Source: Aureimonas ureilytica DSM 18598 = NBRC 106430 (lineage in GTDB: Bacteria; Pseudomonadota; Alphaproteobacteria; Rhizobiales; Rhizobiaceae). From it: DNA of 64,000 nucleotides. A program made the position numbers and the translations under genes. This document shows, piece by piece, positions 7,006 through 15,593 of the stretch. Within the stretch, counting starts at the first letter, position 1. Every line of letters starts with the position of its first letter. The notes beneath the pieces were generated by a model. The model did not search any database, had not been told where the DNA came from, and saw only the letters and a list, made by a program, of their open reading frames with translations. The stretch spans positions 342,197-406,196 of the forward strand of contig NZ_ARQE01000004.1 of assembly GCF_000382705.1 (NCBI RefSeq). Direction: 5' to 3'.

Positions 7006-9207
7006 TCAGAACCGATAGGTCGCGTTGATGCGGAAGGAGCGGCCGGGCTCGGAATAGAAGAGGTCCGGCTGCGCCCGCGTTTCGGGCACGGTGACGGCGT
7101 CGTAATAGGTCTTGTCGAAGAGGTTGAAGACGCCCGCCGCGATCTTCAGGCCCGGCAGTTGCTCGGGCTCCAGATAGGCGGTGACGTCCACCACCCCGTA
7201 GCCCGGCGCCTCGAACCCGTTATCGACCTTGTCGCGCCGCGCGGCGAGCTTGGTGGTGACTTCGCCGCCCCAATGGGCCTGCGCATAGCCGAGGCCGAGG
7301 ATCGCGGTCATCGGCGGCACGCTGTCAAGATAGGTGTCGTCGGTGAGGTTGCGCCCTTCGGCGTAAGCCAGCGAGGCGCGCGCCGTCCAATGGTCGTGAA
7401 GGCGGGCGTGCGCGCCGAGTTCGACACCTGAAATCCGCGCGTCCGGGATGTTTTTGTAGCTCGAAATGCCGCCCAGCGGATATTCGCCGCCCGGCTGGGT
7501 GAGCTGCACCGTGTCGATGAAGTTCTGATAGCGCGTCGAGAAGACGTTGATCCGCGCGCCGAGCGCCTCGTCGCCATAGCGCAGGCCGAGATCGAACCCG
7601 TCGCTCGTCTCGGCTTCGAGATCGGCATTGCCCCGGCGCAGATAGGTGCCGACCGCGCCATAGCGCGAATAAAGCTCGCCCACCGTCGGCGCGCGGAAGC
7701 CTCGCGTGTACTGCGCGTAAGCGGTGAGTTCGGGCAGGAGATCGTATTCCAGCCCGAGCTTGGGCGAAAAGGCGTGGTCGCTGTTCTCGGGCGGAAGGCG
7801 CCCGTCATAGGCGGCGCTGGCGCGATATTCGGGCGATGATTCGGGCGCGTTGCGATACCAGTCGAAGCGCAGGCCCGGCGTCACGCGCAAGCGGCCGGAC
7901 AGAAGCGCCACCTCGTCCTCGCCATAAAGGCCGATGAGGCGGCTCGTGACATCCGGCGCGTCGGCCTGGTTGGTGTGGAGCATGCCGCAGGAGAAGCGAT
8001 CGCGCGCCCGGCCGAGCGCGCAGCTGTCCTTGCCGGCGGAATATTGCGTCGTGTCGGCGGTGCGAAGCTCGGTGCCGAGCGTGACGCGGTGCTGCACCGC
8101 GCCCGTGTCGAAGCGCTTGGCGCCATAGGCGTTGAGGCCGAAGGCTTTCTCGTCGAGCGAGTTGTCGCGCTCGAACGGGCCGATCACCGAGGTCGAGCGA
8201 TAGGCGTCGACGCGCGTGTCGCGCGCGATGTCCTGATAATAGAGAACCGCCCGCGCCGTGTCGATCCAGCCCTCTCCATCCGGCGTGTCGAAATCATAGG
8301 TCAGCGCCGCCTTGCGCCGCTCGACCTCCTCGCCGGTGAAATACTGGCCGGCGCGGTAATTGCCGGTCGCGCTCTGGCTGGTGCGCCCGTCGAAATCCTC
8401 GTCGCGATGGAAGATCTCGCCGGTGAGGCCGAAGCGATGGCCGCCCTCGACGCTCTGGTAGACCTTCCCCAGAAGATCATACTGCTCGTAATCTCTGGGG
8501 TTCGCGGCCGTGCGCGCGGGGCCGAGGACATCGAGCGTGCCCATCGTGTCGGTTTCGTTGCCGCCGCGATAGCCGCCCTGAAGGAGGACCGAGGTGTCGC
8601 CGGTCCGCGCCGCGACGGCATGGCTCGTAAAGCCGCTGCGATCGGCCGAATCGAATCCGCTCTTCGAGAGCGTGCCGATGCGGCGCCCGCCGAGCAGAAG
8701 ATCGTCCGGCTCCAGCGTGCGCAGGGCCAGAACGCCGCCGAGCGCGCCCGAGCCGAGCAGCGGATCGGCGCCGCGCGTCACGTCCAGCGCGGACAGCGTG
8801 TTGAAGTCGAAACTGTCGGCGCCCCCGTTCGCGCCGCGCGTCGCGTCGGCGAGATAGGGCACGCGGACGCCATCGATCGTGGTGAGGACGCGCGACCCTT
8901 CGAGGCCGCGAATGTTGATGCTGTTGGTGGTGCGGTTGAAGGAAATGCCGGCTTCCTGCGTGCGGCCGAGATCCTGAATGTCGTCGATCAGCTTGGTGTC
9001 GATCGTGGCGCGGCTCGTGGTGGAGGTCGTCACCGTGCCGGCCGCGCCTTCGCTGGCGCCCGCCTCGCCGGATTCCACCGTCACCGTTTCGAGCTGCACC
9101 GTGTCGCCGGCGGCAGGGGCCGCCGTCTGCGCCCGCGCCGGGGCGCCCGAAAGAAGCGCGGCGGTCGCGACGCCCGCCATCAAAGCTCGAACCGCCAGAG
9201 ATTGCAT
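7006..9207 (-). CDS. TonB-dependent outer-membrane haem/haemoglobin receptor
   Basis: Takes up haem or a haem protein across the outer membrane using TonB energy. The 733-residue product starts with a signal peptide (MQSLAVRALMAGVATAALLS then APARAQ) followed by an acidic TonB-box-like LETVTVES, a plug with NSINIRGLEGSRVLTTIDGVR, a long beta-barrel containing the haem-receptor FRAP box (GFRAPTVGELY) and the C-terminal SFRINATYRF strand. Oddly, no His lies between FRAP and the NPNL-equivalent (NADLEAE), where classical haem receptors carry a ligand His. ATG 9207 was chosen because the signal peptide begins there; the longer upstream frame is not signal-like. It is divergent from hmuTUVS, which supports a haem substrate, with an ICE-like element between them. 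Confidence 0.88.
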   Translation of the reverse strand: MQSLAVRALMAGVATAALLSGAPARAQTAAPAAGDTVQLETVTVESGEAGASEGAAGTVTTSTTSRATIDTKLIDDIQDLGRTQEAGISFNRTTNSINIRGLEGSRVLTTIDGVRVPYLADATRGANGGADSFDFNTLSALDVTRGADPLLGSGALGGVLALRTLEPDDLLLGGRRIGTLSKSGFDSADRSGFTSHAVAARTGDTSVLLQGGYRGGNETDTMGTLDVLGPARTAANPRDYEQYDLLGKVYQSVEGGHRFGLTGEIFHRDEDFDGRTSQSATGNYRAGQYFTGEEVERRKAALTYDFDTPDGEGWIDTARAVLYYQDIARDTRVDAYRSTSVIGPFERDNSLDEKAFGLNAYGAKRFDTGAVQHRVTLGTELRTADTTQYSAGKDSCALGRARDRFSCGMLHTNQADAPDVTSRLIGLYGEDEVALLSGRLRVTPGLRFDWYRNAPESSPEYRASAAYDGRLPPENSDHAFSPKLGLEYDLLPELTAYAQYTRGFRAPTVGELYSRYGAVGTYLRRGNADLEAETSDGFDLGLRYGDEALGARINVFSTRYQNFIDTVQLTQPGGEYPLGGISSYKNIPDARISGVELGAHARLHDHWTARASLAYAEGRNLTDDTYLDSVPPMTAILGLGYAQAHWGGEVTTKLAARRDKVDNGFEAPGYGVVDVTAYLEPEQLPGLKIAAGVFNLFDKTYYDAVTVPETRAQPDLFYSEPGRSFRINATYRF

Positions 9208-9347
9208 CACGGGACTTTTCCTTCCGATCGACCGATTGTCGTGAACCGCGCCATCGAATTGGAATCGTTCCATGAATTCCCGTGGCCAAGCAGTCGGAAC
9301 GCTGTGTATCGACGCCGGCAAACAGGAGTCAAACAAATAAAATGCAG

Positions 9348-9365
9348 GATTATAACATTATAATC
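9348..9365. promoter_or_regulatory. AT-rich 18-bp palindrome in the haem intergenic region
   Basis: GATTATAA-CA-TTATAATC is a perfect inverted repeat with 8-base arms. It lies 141 bases upstream of the receptor start, in an AT-rich island that stands out in this GC-rich sequence. It contains TATAAT on both strands, so it could be a -10 element for the leftward receptor promoter, a regulator site, or both. Confidence 0.5.
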
Positions 9366-9400
9366 GTTCAAAAATGGAATGAATCCAATTCAGAAACGCT

Positions 9401-9417
9401 CTTAGAACGATTTTAGA
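9401..9417. promoter_or_regulatory. ICE-like Irr operator between the receptor and hmuT
   Basis: CTTAGAA-CGA-TTTTAGA matches 11 of the 14 defined positions of the rhizobial iron control element TTTAGAA-N3-TTCTAAA bound by Irr. It sits midway between divergent haem-uptake transcripts. From established knowledge, the divergent hmuR/hmuT promoters of Bradyrhizobium are controlled by Irr (with HmuP) through such an element. Site identity here is by eye; irr itself and hmuP are not in this window. Confidence 0.6.
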
Positions 9418-9432
9418 CTTACATTATATTTC

Positions 9433-9469
9433 GTAATGACTTGACGCGTCGGCGCATTCGTCATTACTC
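9433..9469 (+). promoter_or_regulatory. Possible hmuT promoter with flanking inverted repeat
   Basis: TTGACG (9441-9446) is a good -35 hexamer; 17 bases later comes the weak -10 candidate TTACTC (9464-9469), 37 bases before the hmuT start. The pair is embraced by a perfect 8-base inverted repeat GTAATGAC (9433-9440) and GTCATTAC (9460-9467), so a dimeric regulator bound there would cover the promoter. Confidence 0.4.
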
Positions 9470-9506
9470 AGGCCTCTTCCTAAGCCAGCCTTTGGGACGC
9501 TTCGCC

Positions 9507-10367
9507 ATGCGCCTGCCCCTTCTCGCCCTGCTTCTGACCCTCGCGGCCGGCGCCGCTTCGGCCGATCCGCTGCCCGGCCGCATCGTGTCGATCGGCGGGG
9601 CGGTCACGGAAATTCTCTATGCGCTGGGCGCCGAAAGCCGCATCGCGGCGGTGGACACGACGAGCGTCCATCCGCCGGCCGCGCTCCAGACCAAGCCCGA
9701 TATCGGCTACATGCGCGCGCTTTCGGCGGAGGGCGTCCTGTCGCTGTCGCCGGACCTCATCCTCATGGAGAACGGGGCCGGGCCGAAGGAGGCCGTGGCG
9801 CTGATCGACGCGGCCGGCGTGCCCGTTCGGCACGTCCCGAGCGGCCATTCCGTGCCGGACCTCCTGGAGAAGGTGCGCCTCGTCGCGGCCTCGGTCGGCG
9901 AGGAGAGCAAGGGCGAGGCCATGGCGGCCGACATGAAGGCGGCGCTGGACCGGCTCGCCACCGACCTCGCTCCGATCGAGCGCAAGCGCCGGGTTCTCTT
10001 CATCCTGTCGATCGCCGACGGGCGCGCCAACGCCGCCGGGCGCGGCACGGGCGCCGACGCGGTGATCCGCCTCGCGGGCGGAGAGAACGTCTTTTCGGGC
10101 GTCGAGGGCTACAAGACGCTGTCGCCGGAAGCCGCCGCCGCGCTCGCGCCAGACATCATCCTGATGCTGGATCGCGGCGGCCCGAGCAGCGGCGATCCGC
10201 TCGCCCCTCCCGCGCTGGCCGCGACGCCCGCCGGACAGGCGGGCGCGGTGATCCGCATGGACGCCTCCTATCTTCTCGGCTTCGGCCCACGCACGCCGGG
10301 CGCCCTGCGCGATCTCGCCACCCGGTTCTACCCGGAGGCCGGGCTTGGAGCCTCCCTTGTCCGTTGA
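9507..10367 (+). CDS. hmuT: Periplasmic haem-binding protein HmuT
   Basis: Substrate-binding protein that captures haem in the periplasm and hands it to HmuUV. The product is 286 residues: a signal peptide (MRLPLLALLLTLAAGAASA), then RIVSIGGAVTEILYALG, the opening of the class III (BtuF/FhuD-like) binding fold, a long connecting helix near the middle and a YLLGFGPRTPGALRDLA C-terminal segment. The ATG at 9507 follows GGGA and gives a clean signal peptide; the frame stays open to 9441, but that extension adds only a charged leader. The gene overlaps hmuU by 23 bases. Probably iron-controlled through the ICE-like element upstream. Confidence 0.9.
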   Translation: MRLPLLALLLTLAAGAASADPLPGRIVSIGGAVTEILYALGAESRIAAVDTTSVHPPAALQTKPDIGYMRALSAEGVLSLSPDLILMENGAGPKEAVALIDAAGVPVRHVPSGHSVPDLLEKVRLVAASVGEESKGEAMAADMKAALDRLATDLAPIERKRRVLFILSIADGRANAAGRGTGADAVIRLAGGENVFSGVEGYKTLSPEAAAALAPDIILMLDRGGPSSGDPLAPPALAATPAGQAGAVIRMDASYLLGFGPRTPGALRDLATRFYPEAGLGASLVR

Positions 10368-11511
10368 GGCCCTCGGCGCCGTCCGGCAGGCGCGCAGGGC
10401 CATGCGCTCGGAACAGAGGGAGGCTTCGAGCGACGCCGCCCGGCCCGCGAGCGAGCCCGCGCTGTCCGGCGACCGCAGCCGCCGCGCCCGGCTCGCGACG
10501 CTCGGCCTCGCCGCGCTTCTCCTCGCCACGTTTCTCGCCGCGCTCGGCACGGGGCCGGCCTTCCTGTCGCCCGGCAAGGTCGCCGCCATCCTCGCCGCCG
10601 GCCCCAAGGGGCAGGTCGCCTCGCTCGCCGACACGGTGATCGTCTGGCAGATCCGCCTGCCGCGCGTGCTTCTCGGCGCGCTCGTCGGGGCGTCGCTGGC
10701 GTTGGTCGGCGCCATGATGCAGGGCCTGTTCCGCAATCCCCTCGCCGATCCCGGCCTGATCGGCGTGTCCTCGGGCGCGGCCTTCGCGGCGGTGGCGACC
10801 ATCGTCCTGTCGGGCGGCGCGCTCGCGCCCTTCGCGGCGCTGTTCGGCCTCTACGCCCTGCCCGTCGCGGCCTTCGGCGGCGGTCTGGCGGCGACGCTGG
10901 TGATCTACCGTGTGGGCACGCGGGCCGGGCGCTCCTCGGTCGCGCTGATCCTTCTCGCCGGCATCGCGCTCGGGGCCTTCGCCGCCGCCGGCACGGGCTT
11001 CCTCGTTTATCTCAGCGACGACAACCAGTTGCGCGACCTGACCTTCTGGAGCCTCGGGGGGCTTGGCGGCGCGACCTGGGGCAAGCTCTGGGCGGCGCTG
11101 CCGATGATGGGCGCGGCGCTTCTCGCCGCCCCTTTCCTGGCGCGCGGGCTGAACGGCATCGTGCTCGGCGAAGCGGAGGCCTATCATCTGGGCATCCGCG
11201 TCCAGCGGCTGAAGCGGCTGACGATCCTCACCGTCGCGCTGGCGACCGGCGCCGCCGTCGCGGTGTCGGGCACGATCGGCTTCGTCGGCATCGTCGTGCC
11301 GCATCTCCTGCGCCTCGGGTTCGGGCCCGACCATCGCACGCTTCTGCCCAATGCCGCGCTCGGCGGGGCGATCCTCCTGCTTCTCGCCGACATGGTCGCG
11401 CGCACGCTGGTGGCCCCGGCGGAACTGCCGATCGGCATTCTCACCGCCGCGATCGGCGCGCCGGTCTTCCTGTGGATACTCCTGCGCCGTCGCGGCCTCG
11501 CGGGATTTTGA
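10345..11511 (+). CDS. hmuU: Haem ABC transporter permease HmuU
   Basis: Inner-membrane FecCD-family permease, which forms a dimer with HmuV and carries haem into the cytoplasm. It is 388 residues from a TTG start at 10345 (GGAGG six bases upstream). An ATG at 10402 would give 369 residues but has a poor ribosome-binding site. After an Arg-rich cytoplasmic leader there are about ten hydrophobic segments and the family motifs RLPRVLLGALVGASLALVGA, QGLFRNPLADPGLIG, the GEAEAYHLGI coupling segment and GFVGIVVPHLLRL. The start lies inside the end of hmuT, which implies translational coupling. Confidence 0.92.
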   Translation: MEPPLSVEALGAVRQARRAMRSEQREASSDAARPASEPALSGDRSRRARLATLGLAALLLATFLAALGTGPAFLSPGKVAAILAAGPKGQVASLADTVIVWQIRLPRVLLGALVGASLALVGAMMQGLFRNPLADPGLIGVSSGAAFAAVATIVLSGGALAPFAALFGLYALPVAAFGGGLAATLVIYRVGTRAGRSSVALILLAGIALGAFAAAGTGFLVYLSDDNQLRDLTFWSLGGLGGATWGKLWAALPMMGAALLAAPFLARGLNGIVLGEAEAYHLGIRVQRLKRLTILTVALATGAAVAVSGTIGFVGIVVPHLLRLGFGPDHRTLLPNAALGGAILLLLADMVARTLVAPAELPIGILTAAIGAPVFLWILLRRRGLAGF

Positions 11512-11519
11512 GGCTGCCC

Positions 11520-12329
11520 ATGCTCGATCTTCAAGACGTGAGCCTGCAATACCGGGGACGCCTCGTTCTCAGCCCGCTTTCGCTCACCATCCGCGCGGGC
11601 GAATTCACCGTGGTGATCGGGCCGAACGGGGCCGGCAAGTCCAGCCTGCTGAAGCTGATGACGGGCGAGATGGAGCCGGCTTCCGGTTCGGTGCGGCTCG
11701 ACGGCGAAAACCTCGCCCGCATGGCGCCCGAGCGCCTCGCGCGGCGGCGCGCCGTGCTGCCGCAGGGCTCCAGCCTCGCCTTTCCCTTCACCGTCGCCGA
11801 AGTCGTGAGCTTCGGCCTGGAGGCGGCCGGGCGGGCGCGCGATCCGGCCGCCATCCGGGGCGCGCTCGCGCGCGTCGATCTGGCGAGCTTCGGCGCCCGC
11901 TTCTATGGCGAATTGTCCGGCGGCGAGCAGCAGCGCGTGCATCTGGCGCGGGTGCTCTGCCAGATCGGCGCGCCGGTGCGGCACGGCAAGCCGGCGCTTC
12001 TGTTTCTGGACGAGCCGGTCTCCAGCCTCGACATCCGCCACCAGCTCGCCGTGTTGGGGCTGGCGCGCGACTTCGCGCGGGGCGGCGGCGCCGTGGTCGC
12101 CGTGCTGCACGACCTCAACCTCGCGGCCGGCTATGCCGACCGCTTGATCGCGCTCTCGCTGGGACAGATCGCCGCCGACGGGCCGCCCGCCGCCATTCTC
12201 ACCGACGCGCTGGTGGAAGAGGTCTTCGGGGTCCGGCTGCCCGTCGGCGCGACGCCCTTCCCGCCTCAACCCTTCGTTCTGCCGCAGACGGCGGCACCGC
12301 TTTCGAGGACCTCCGAATGGATACATTGA
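11520..12329 (+). CDS. hmuV: Haem ABC transporter ATP-binding protein HmuV
   Basis: Cytoplasmic ATPase of the haem importer, 269 residues. Walker A GPNGAGKS at 34-41, Q-loop near LPQGSS (80-84), signature LSGGEQQR at 132-139, Walker B LLFLDEP at 160-166 and the switch His in VLHDLNLAAGYADR. The ATG at 11520 lies 8 bases after the hmuU stop behind GAGG. A start 48 bases earlier inside hmuU is open but adds a proline-rich tail not seen in the family. Its 3' end overlaps hmuS by 13 bases. Confidence 0.94.
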   Translation: MLDLQDVSLQYRGRLVLSPLSLTIRAGEFTVVIGPNGAGKSSLLKLMTGEMEPASGSVRLDGENLARMAPERLARRRAVLPQGSSLAFPFTVAEVVSFGLEAAGRARDPAAIRGALARVDLASFGARFYGELSGGEQQRVHLARVLCQIGAPVRHGKPALLFLDEPVSSLDIRHQLAVLGLARDFARGGGAVVAVLHDLNLAAGYADRLIALSLGQIAADGPPAAILTDALVEEVFGVRLPVGATPFPPQPFVLPQTAAPLSRTSEWIH

Positions 12330-13348
12330 CCGACCCCGCGCAGCCCTCCGCGACGCCCTTCTTCGCCACCGGCAAGCGCAGCCGCGATCTCGCCGCCGAA
12401 CTCGGCCTGTCGGAAGCCGAGCTTCTCGCCGCGCATGACGGGCCGGAGGTCGTGCGCCTCGCGTTGGAGGCCGAAGCGCTGGTCAACGCGCTGCCCGCGC
12501 TCGGCGAGATCATGGTTCTGACCCGCAACGACGTGGCGGTTCACGAGAAGGTCGGCCGGTTCGGCGGCATCCGCTTCGGGAAGGAAGCCGGGCTCGTCAT
12601 CAACCCGCCGCTCGACCTGCGCCTGTTTCCGAAGGCCTGGGCCTCGGCCTTCGCGGTCGAGATTCCCGGCGAAGGGGAGCCGCGCCGCTCGATCCAGATC
12701 TTCGACCGCGCCGGCCATGCCGCGCTGAAGATCCATCTGCGCCCCGCCTCCGATGTCGCCGCCTTCGAGGCGCTCCGGGCGCGCTTCGCCGTCGCGGAGC
12801 GCGGGCCGCTCGTCGTCACGCCCTATCCGGCGGACCCCGTGGCGGAGGCGATCGACGAGGAGGCCTTCCGCCGCGACTTCGCGGCCATGGCGGATGTCCA
12901 CGAGTTCGTGCCCCTCCTGCGCCGCCACAAGCTCGGCCGGCGCGGCGCGCTGGCGCTGATGGGCGAGGCGCATGCGCGCCCGCTCGGGGCGAAGGCCGCG
13001 ACGCAGCTTCTGGAAGCGGCGAGCGCCGGCGCCCTGCCAATCATGTGCTTCGTCGGCAGCCGGGGCTGCATCCAGATCCATTCAGGCCCGGTCGAGCGCA
13101 TCCGCGCCATGGGCCCCTGGATCAACGTGCTCGACCCCGGCTTCGACCTGCATCTGCGCGAGGACCTCGTGGCGGAGGCCTTCGCCGTGCGCAAGCCGAC
13201 GCGCTGGGGCGCGCTGACATCCGTGGAACTCTACGACGCGGCCGGCTCGCTGGCGGTGCAGTTCTTCGGCGTACGCGACGAGAAGGGCCCCGAGGACGAG
13301 CGCTGGCGCGCCCTGGTCGCCGGACTGGAGCACGTCCATCGAACATAA
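12317..13348 (+). CDS. hmuS: Haem-degrading/haem-trafficking protein HmuS (HemS/ChuS family)
   Basis: Cytoplasmic haem handling or degradation after import. The 343-residue product has the two repeated HemS/ChuX-type domains: the first with NDVAVHEKVGRFGGI and the second with RGCIQIHSGPVERI. H195 in MADVHEFVPLL aligns with the proximal haem ligand of HemS (H196) and ChuS (H193). The ATG at 12317 follows GAGG and overlaps the end of hmuV, so it is the fourth cistron of hmuTUVS. In several rhizobia hmuS precedes hmuT; here it is last. No hmuP-like small gene is visible in the cluster. Confidence 0.92.
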   Translation: MDTLTDPAQPSATPFFATGKRSRDLAAELGLSEAELLAAHDGPEVVRLALEAEALVNALPALGEIMVLTRNDVAVHEKVGRFGGIRFGKEAGLVINPPLDLRLFPKAWASAFAVEIPGEGEPRRSIQIFDRAGHAALKIHLRPASDVAAFEALRARFAVAERGPLVVTPYPADPVAEAIDEEAFRRDFAAMADVHEFVPLLRRHKLGRRGALALMGEAHARPLGAKAATQLLEAASAGALPIMCFVGSRGCIQIHSGPVERIRAMGPWINVLDPGFDLHLREDLVAEAFAVRKPTRWGALTSVELYDAAGSLAVQFFGVRDEKGPEDERWRALVAGLEHVHRT

Positions 13349-13394
13349 GTTCGCCGGACATGCTCCAAATCCTTGTTTCTCGCATTGTCCGGGC

Positions 13395-13490
13395 GCGAAA
13401 GCCTTTTAGGCTTTCGCTGGAAATGCGCCGGGCGGCGCGTTCGAGGATTAGGCGAACAGCGCCTCGCCGGGGCCGGACCGGCGGGGCGCT
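13395..13490. terminator. Two hairpins between convergent hmuS and asparaginase genes
   Basis: First hairpin: GCGAAAGCC-TTTTA-GGCTTTCGC (13395-13417), perfect 9-bp stem. Second: a 13-bp stem at 13458-13470/13478-13490 with one T-G pair and a GGCCGGA loop, overlapping the asparaginase stop. Neither is followed by a long T run on either strand, so their role as terminators of the two convergent transcripts is likely from position but not shown by the classic signal. Confidence 0.45.
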
Positions 13491-14469
13491 ACCCGCCGAA
13501 AAAGGCGATCTCTTCGCGAAGGCGCGCCGGCCCGTCCTCGAGGCCGAGCACGACGGACGCGAGGATGCGCGCCTTAACGCCGGTGAGATCGCCCGCGAAG
13601 AGGCCGCCCTTGCGCGCCACGTCCTTGCCCGCGCCATTGCCGTAGATCGGCTTGACGCGGCCTTCCGGGCAGCGCGAGCACATGATGACGGGAACCCCGC
13701 CCGCGACGATCTCGCCGATCGCCTCGGTGACCGAGGGCAGGCAGTTGCCGCGCCCGAACCCCTCGATCACGATCGCCTTCGTGCCGCTCGCGGCGAGATA
13801 GCGAAGCACCTTGTCGCCCGTGCCGAGGCCGAGCTTCACGAGTTCCACTTCGGTTTCGAGCCGCGCCGGAGCGTAGGTCCGCCGGATCAGCGGGCGGCGA
13901 TGGAGGATCACGTCCTCGCCGTCCACCTCGCCGAGCTTGCCATGCTCGCCCGAGCGGAACGTGTCGGTTCGCGACGTGTGGGTCTTCGTGACGTCCCGCG
14001 CGGCGTGGAATTCGTCCTCGAAGCAGACCAGCGCGCCGAGCCCCCGCGCCAAGGGAGACGCGGCGAGGCGCACCGACTGCGCGATGTTGCGCGGCCCGTC
14101 CGTGTCGGGGGCGTCGGCGCTGCGCTGCGCGCCCGTGAACACGACGGGTTTGGTGCCGCCGACCAGAAGATCGGCCAGAAAGGCGCTTTCCTCCATCGTG
14201 TCGGTGCCATGGGTGACGACGACGCCGTCGCAATCGGGCCGGCCGACATGTTCGGCAATGCGCCGGGCGATCGAGAAGGCGAGCGGCAGGTCGATCGCCG
14301 AGGAGCCGACGCGGCAGAAATCGTCCACCGCGAGTTCGATCCCCTCCAGCCGGTCGTGCAGCCCGGCCCGCAGTTCCTCGCCGGACATCTCGGCCACGAC
14401 GTCGGAGCGCGCGCCGCCGGGGCGCGAGGCGATGGTTCCGCCGGTCGTGATGAGCTGGATGCGCGCCAT
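13489..14469 (-). CDS. Type I/II L-asparaginase family amidohydrolase
   Basis: Hydrolyses L-asparagine to aspartate and ammonia, or a related amide. It is 326 residues, the usual length. TTGGTIAS at 8-15 carries the nucleophile Thr (T12), and HGTDTMEE at 87-94 carries the second catalytic triad (T89, D90), followed by FTGAQRSADAPDTDGPRN. No signal peptide is visible, so the protein is probably cytoplasmic. ATG 14469 follows GAGG. It is monocistronic by appearance: convergent with hmuS, and the next leftward gene starts 125 bases upstream of it. Confidence 0.9.
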   Translation of the reverse strand: MARIQLITTGGTIASRPGGARSDVVAEMSGEELRAGLHDRLEGIELAVDDFCRVGSSAIDLPLAFSIARRIAEHVGRPDCDGVVVTHGTDTMEESAFLADLLVGGTKPVVFTGAQRSADAPDTDGPRNIAQSVRLAASPLARGLGALVCFEDEFHAARDVTKTHTSRTDTFRSGEHGKLGEVDGEDVILHRRPLIRRTYAPARLETEVELVKLGLGTGDKVLRYLAASGTKAIVIEGFGRGNCLPSVTEAIGEIVAGGVPVIMCSRCPEGRVKPIYGNGAGKDVARKGGLFAGDLTGVKARILASVVLGLEDGPARLREEIAFFGG

Positions 14470-14594
14470 GGCCGGGCCTCGTGCAGGAGCGGAAGAAGCC
14501 GGCCGCCTTCGACGGGCGGCCGGGGGTCTTCGCGCTTCTGCCCGTTCGCGCCGGGCCTGTCCACCGCGCGTCCGGTGGCCGGCTGGCGCTCGGG

Positions 14595-15482
14595 CTAACG
14601 CGCGCTCGCGACCAGGGCGATCGCCGTGCCCCAGGGGTCGCGCAGCGTCAGGCGGCCCGCTTCCTCGCCGGCCTCCGTCCCGGCCGGCAGGCGGGCGCGC
14701 ACCCGCTCGATCGCGTCCGGGTGTGTCAGGATCTCGACCTCCGCAAGGCCCGTGGACGGGAAGGCGCGCGGGCCGGCGCCCCGGCTGTTCCAGACATTGG
14801 TGGCGAGCTGGTGATGATAGCCACCCGAGCCGAAGAACGTGCCGCCCGGATAGCGGCAGGTCACGTCGAAGCCGAGGAGCCCGCCGTAGAACGCCTCCGC
14901 CGCCTCCAGCGCGCCGACCTGAAGATGGACATGGCCGACCGATCCGCCCTTGGGAAAGCCGCCCCAGGGACGCGCGGCGCCCTCGGTGATCAGCCCCTCT
15001 GCGTCGAGCGGCGCGTTGTCCATCTCGATCTGCCCGTCGGCGCGCGGCCAGATCGCGCTCGGCCGATCGGCATAGACCTCGATCCCGTTGCCTTCGGGAT
15101 CGGCGAGATAGACCGCCTCGCTGACCAGATGGTCGGCCGCGCCTTGAAGGCGAAGGCCGGACCGGCCGGCATGGGCGAGCCAGGCGCCGAGATCGGCGCG
15201 GCTCGGCAGGAGGAAGGCCGTGTGGAAAAGACCGGCCTCGCGCGGCGAGCGCTGGCGCGCGGCGGGGTCGCGGCGGAGGTCCAGAAGCACGCGGCCATCG
15301 ATGCCGAGCGTGGCCCGCTCGGCGGTCTCCTCGATCCGATCGAGCCCGAGCGCTTCGGTGTAGAAGCGGCCGACCCCAGCCAGGTCGTGAACCGTCAGGC
15401 TGACGCGGCCGATGCGGTGGGGCGCCCCGGCGAGGATCGGATCGGCGTCGGACGGGAAGGCGGATGGGCTCTGCAGGGTCAT
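14595..15482 (-). CDS. Two-domain VOC (glyoxalase/extradiol dioxygenase-like) protein
   Basis: A 295-residue metalloenzyme-type protein with two vicinal-oxygen-chelate halves: residues about 20-135 (RIGRVSLTVHDLAGVGRFYTEALG then YLADPEGNGIEVYADRP) and about 170-290 (GHVHLQVGALEAAEAFYGGLLGF then LRDPWGTAIAL). This is the layout of CatE/MhqO-like ring-cleaving dioxygenases and of glyoxalase-like proteins. Candidate metal ligands are the His in GRVSLTV/GHVHLQV positions and Glu in NGIEVY. The start is ATG 15482 with AAGGA 8 bases upstream. It is divergent from a LysR regulator 111 bases away, which probably controls it; substrate unknown, an electrophile or quinol being plausible. Confidence 0.82.
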   Translation of the reverse strand: MTLQSPSAFPSDADPILAGAPHRIGRVSLTVHDLAGVGRFYTEALGLDRIEETAERATLGIDGRVLLDLRRDPAARQRSPREAGLFHTAFLLPSRADLGAWLAHAGRSGLRLQGAADHLVSEAVYLADPEGNGIEVYADRPSAIWPRADGQIEMDNAPLDAEGLITEGAARPWGGFPKGGSVGHVHLQVGALEAAEAFYGGLLGFDVTCRYPGGTFFGSGGYHHQLATNVWNSRGAGPRAFPSTGLAEVEILTHPDAIERVRARLPAGTEAGEEAGRLTLRDPWGTAIALVASAR

Positions 15483-15593
15483 GATCGGATTCCTTGCGCC
15501 TCGTAGAGAAAACGTATCCCTGATATGCGCCTTCCCCTCGGGTTTGATAATCCGGCCGCCTGGCATAAGACTTCCAACCAGGAGAGTGAGTCG

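Noticed and set aside
11351-12316. Upstream extension of the hmuS frame through hmuV (possible fusion)
   Set aside because: The extension is the +1 shadow of hmuV; the conserved HmuS start, with a GAGG site, is at 12317.
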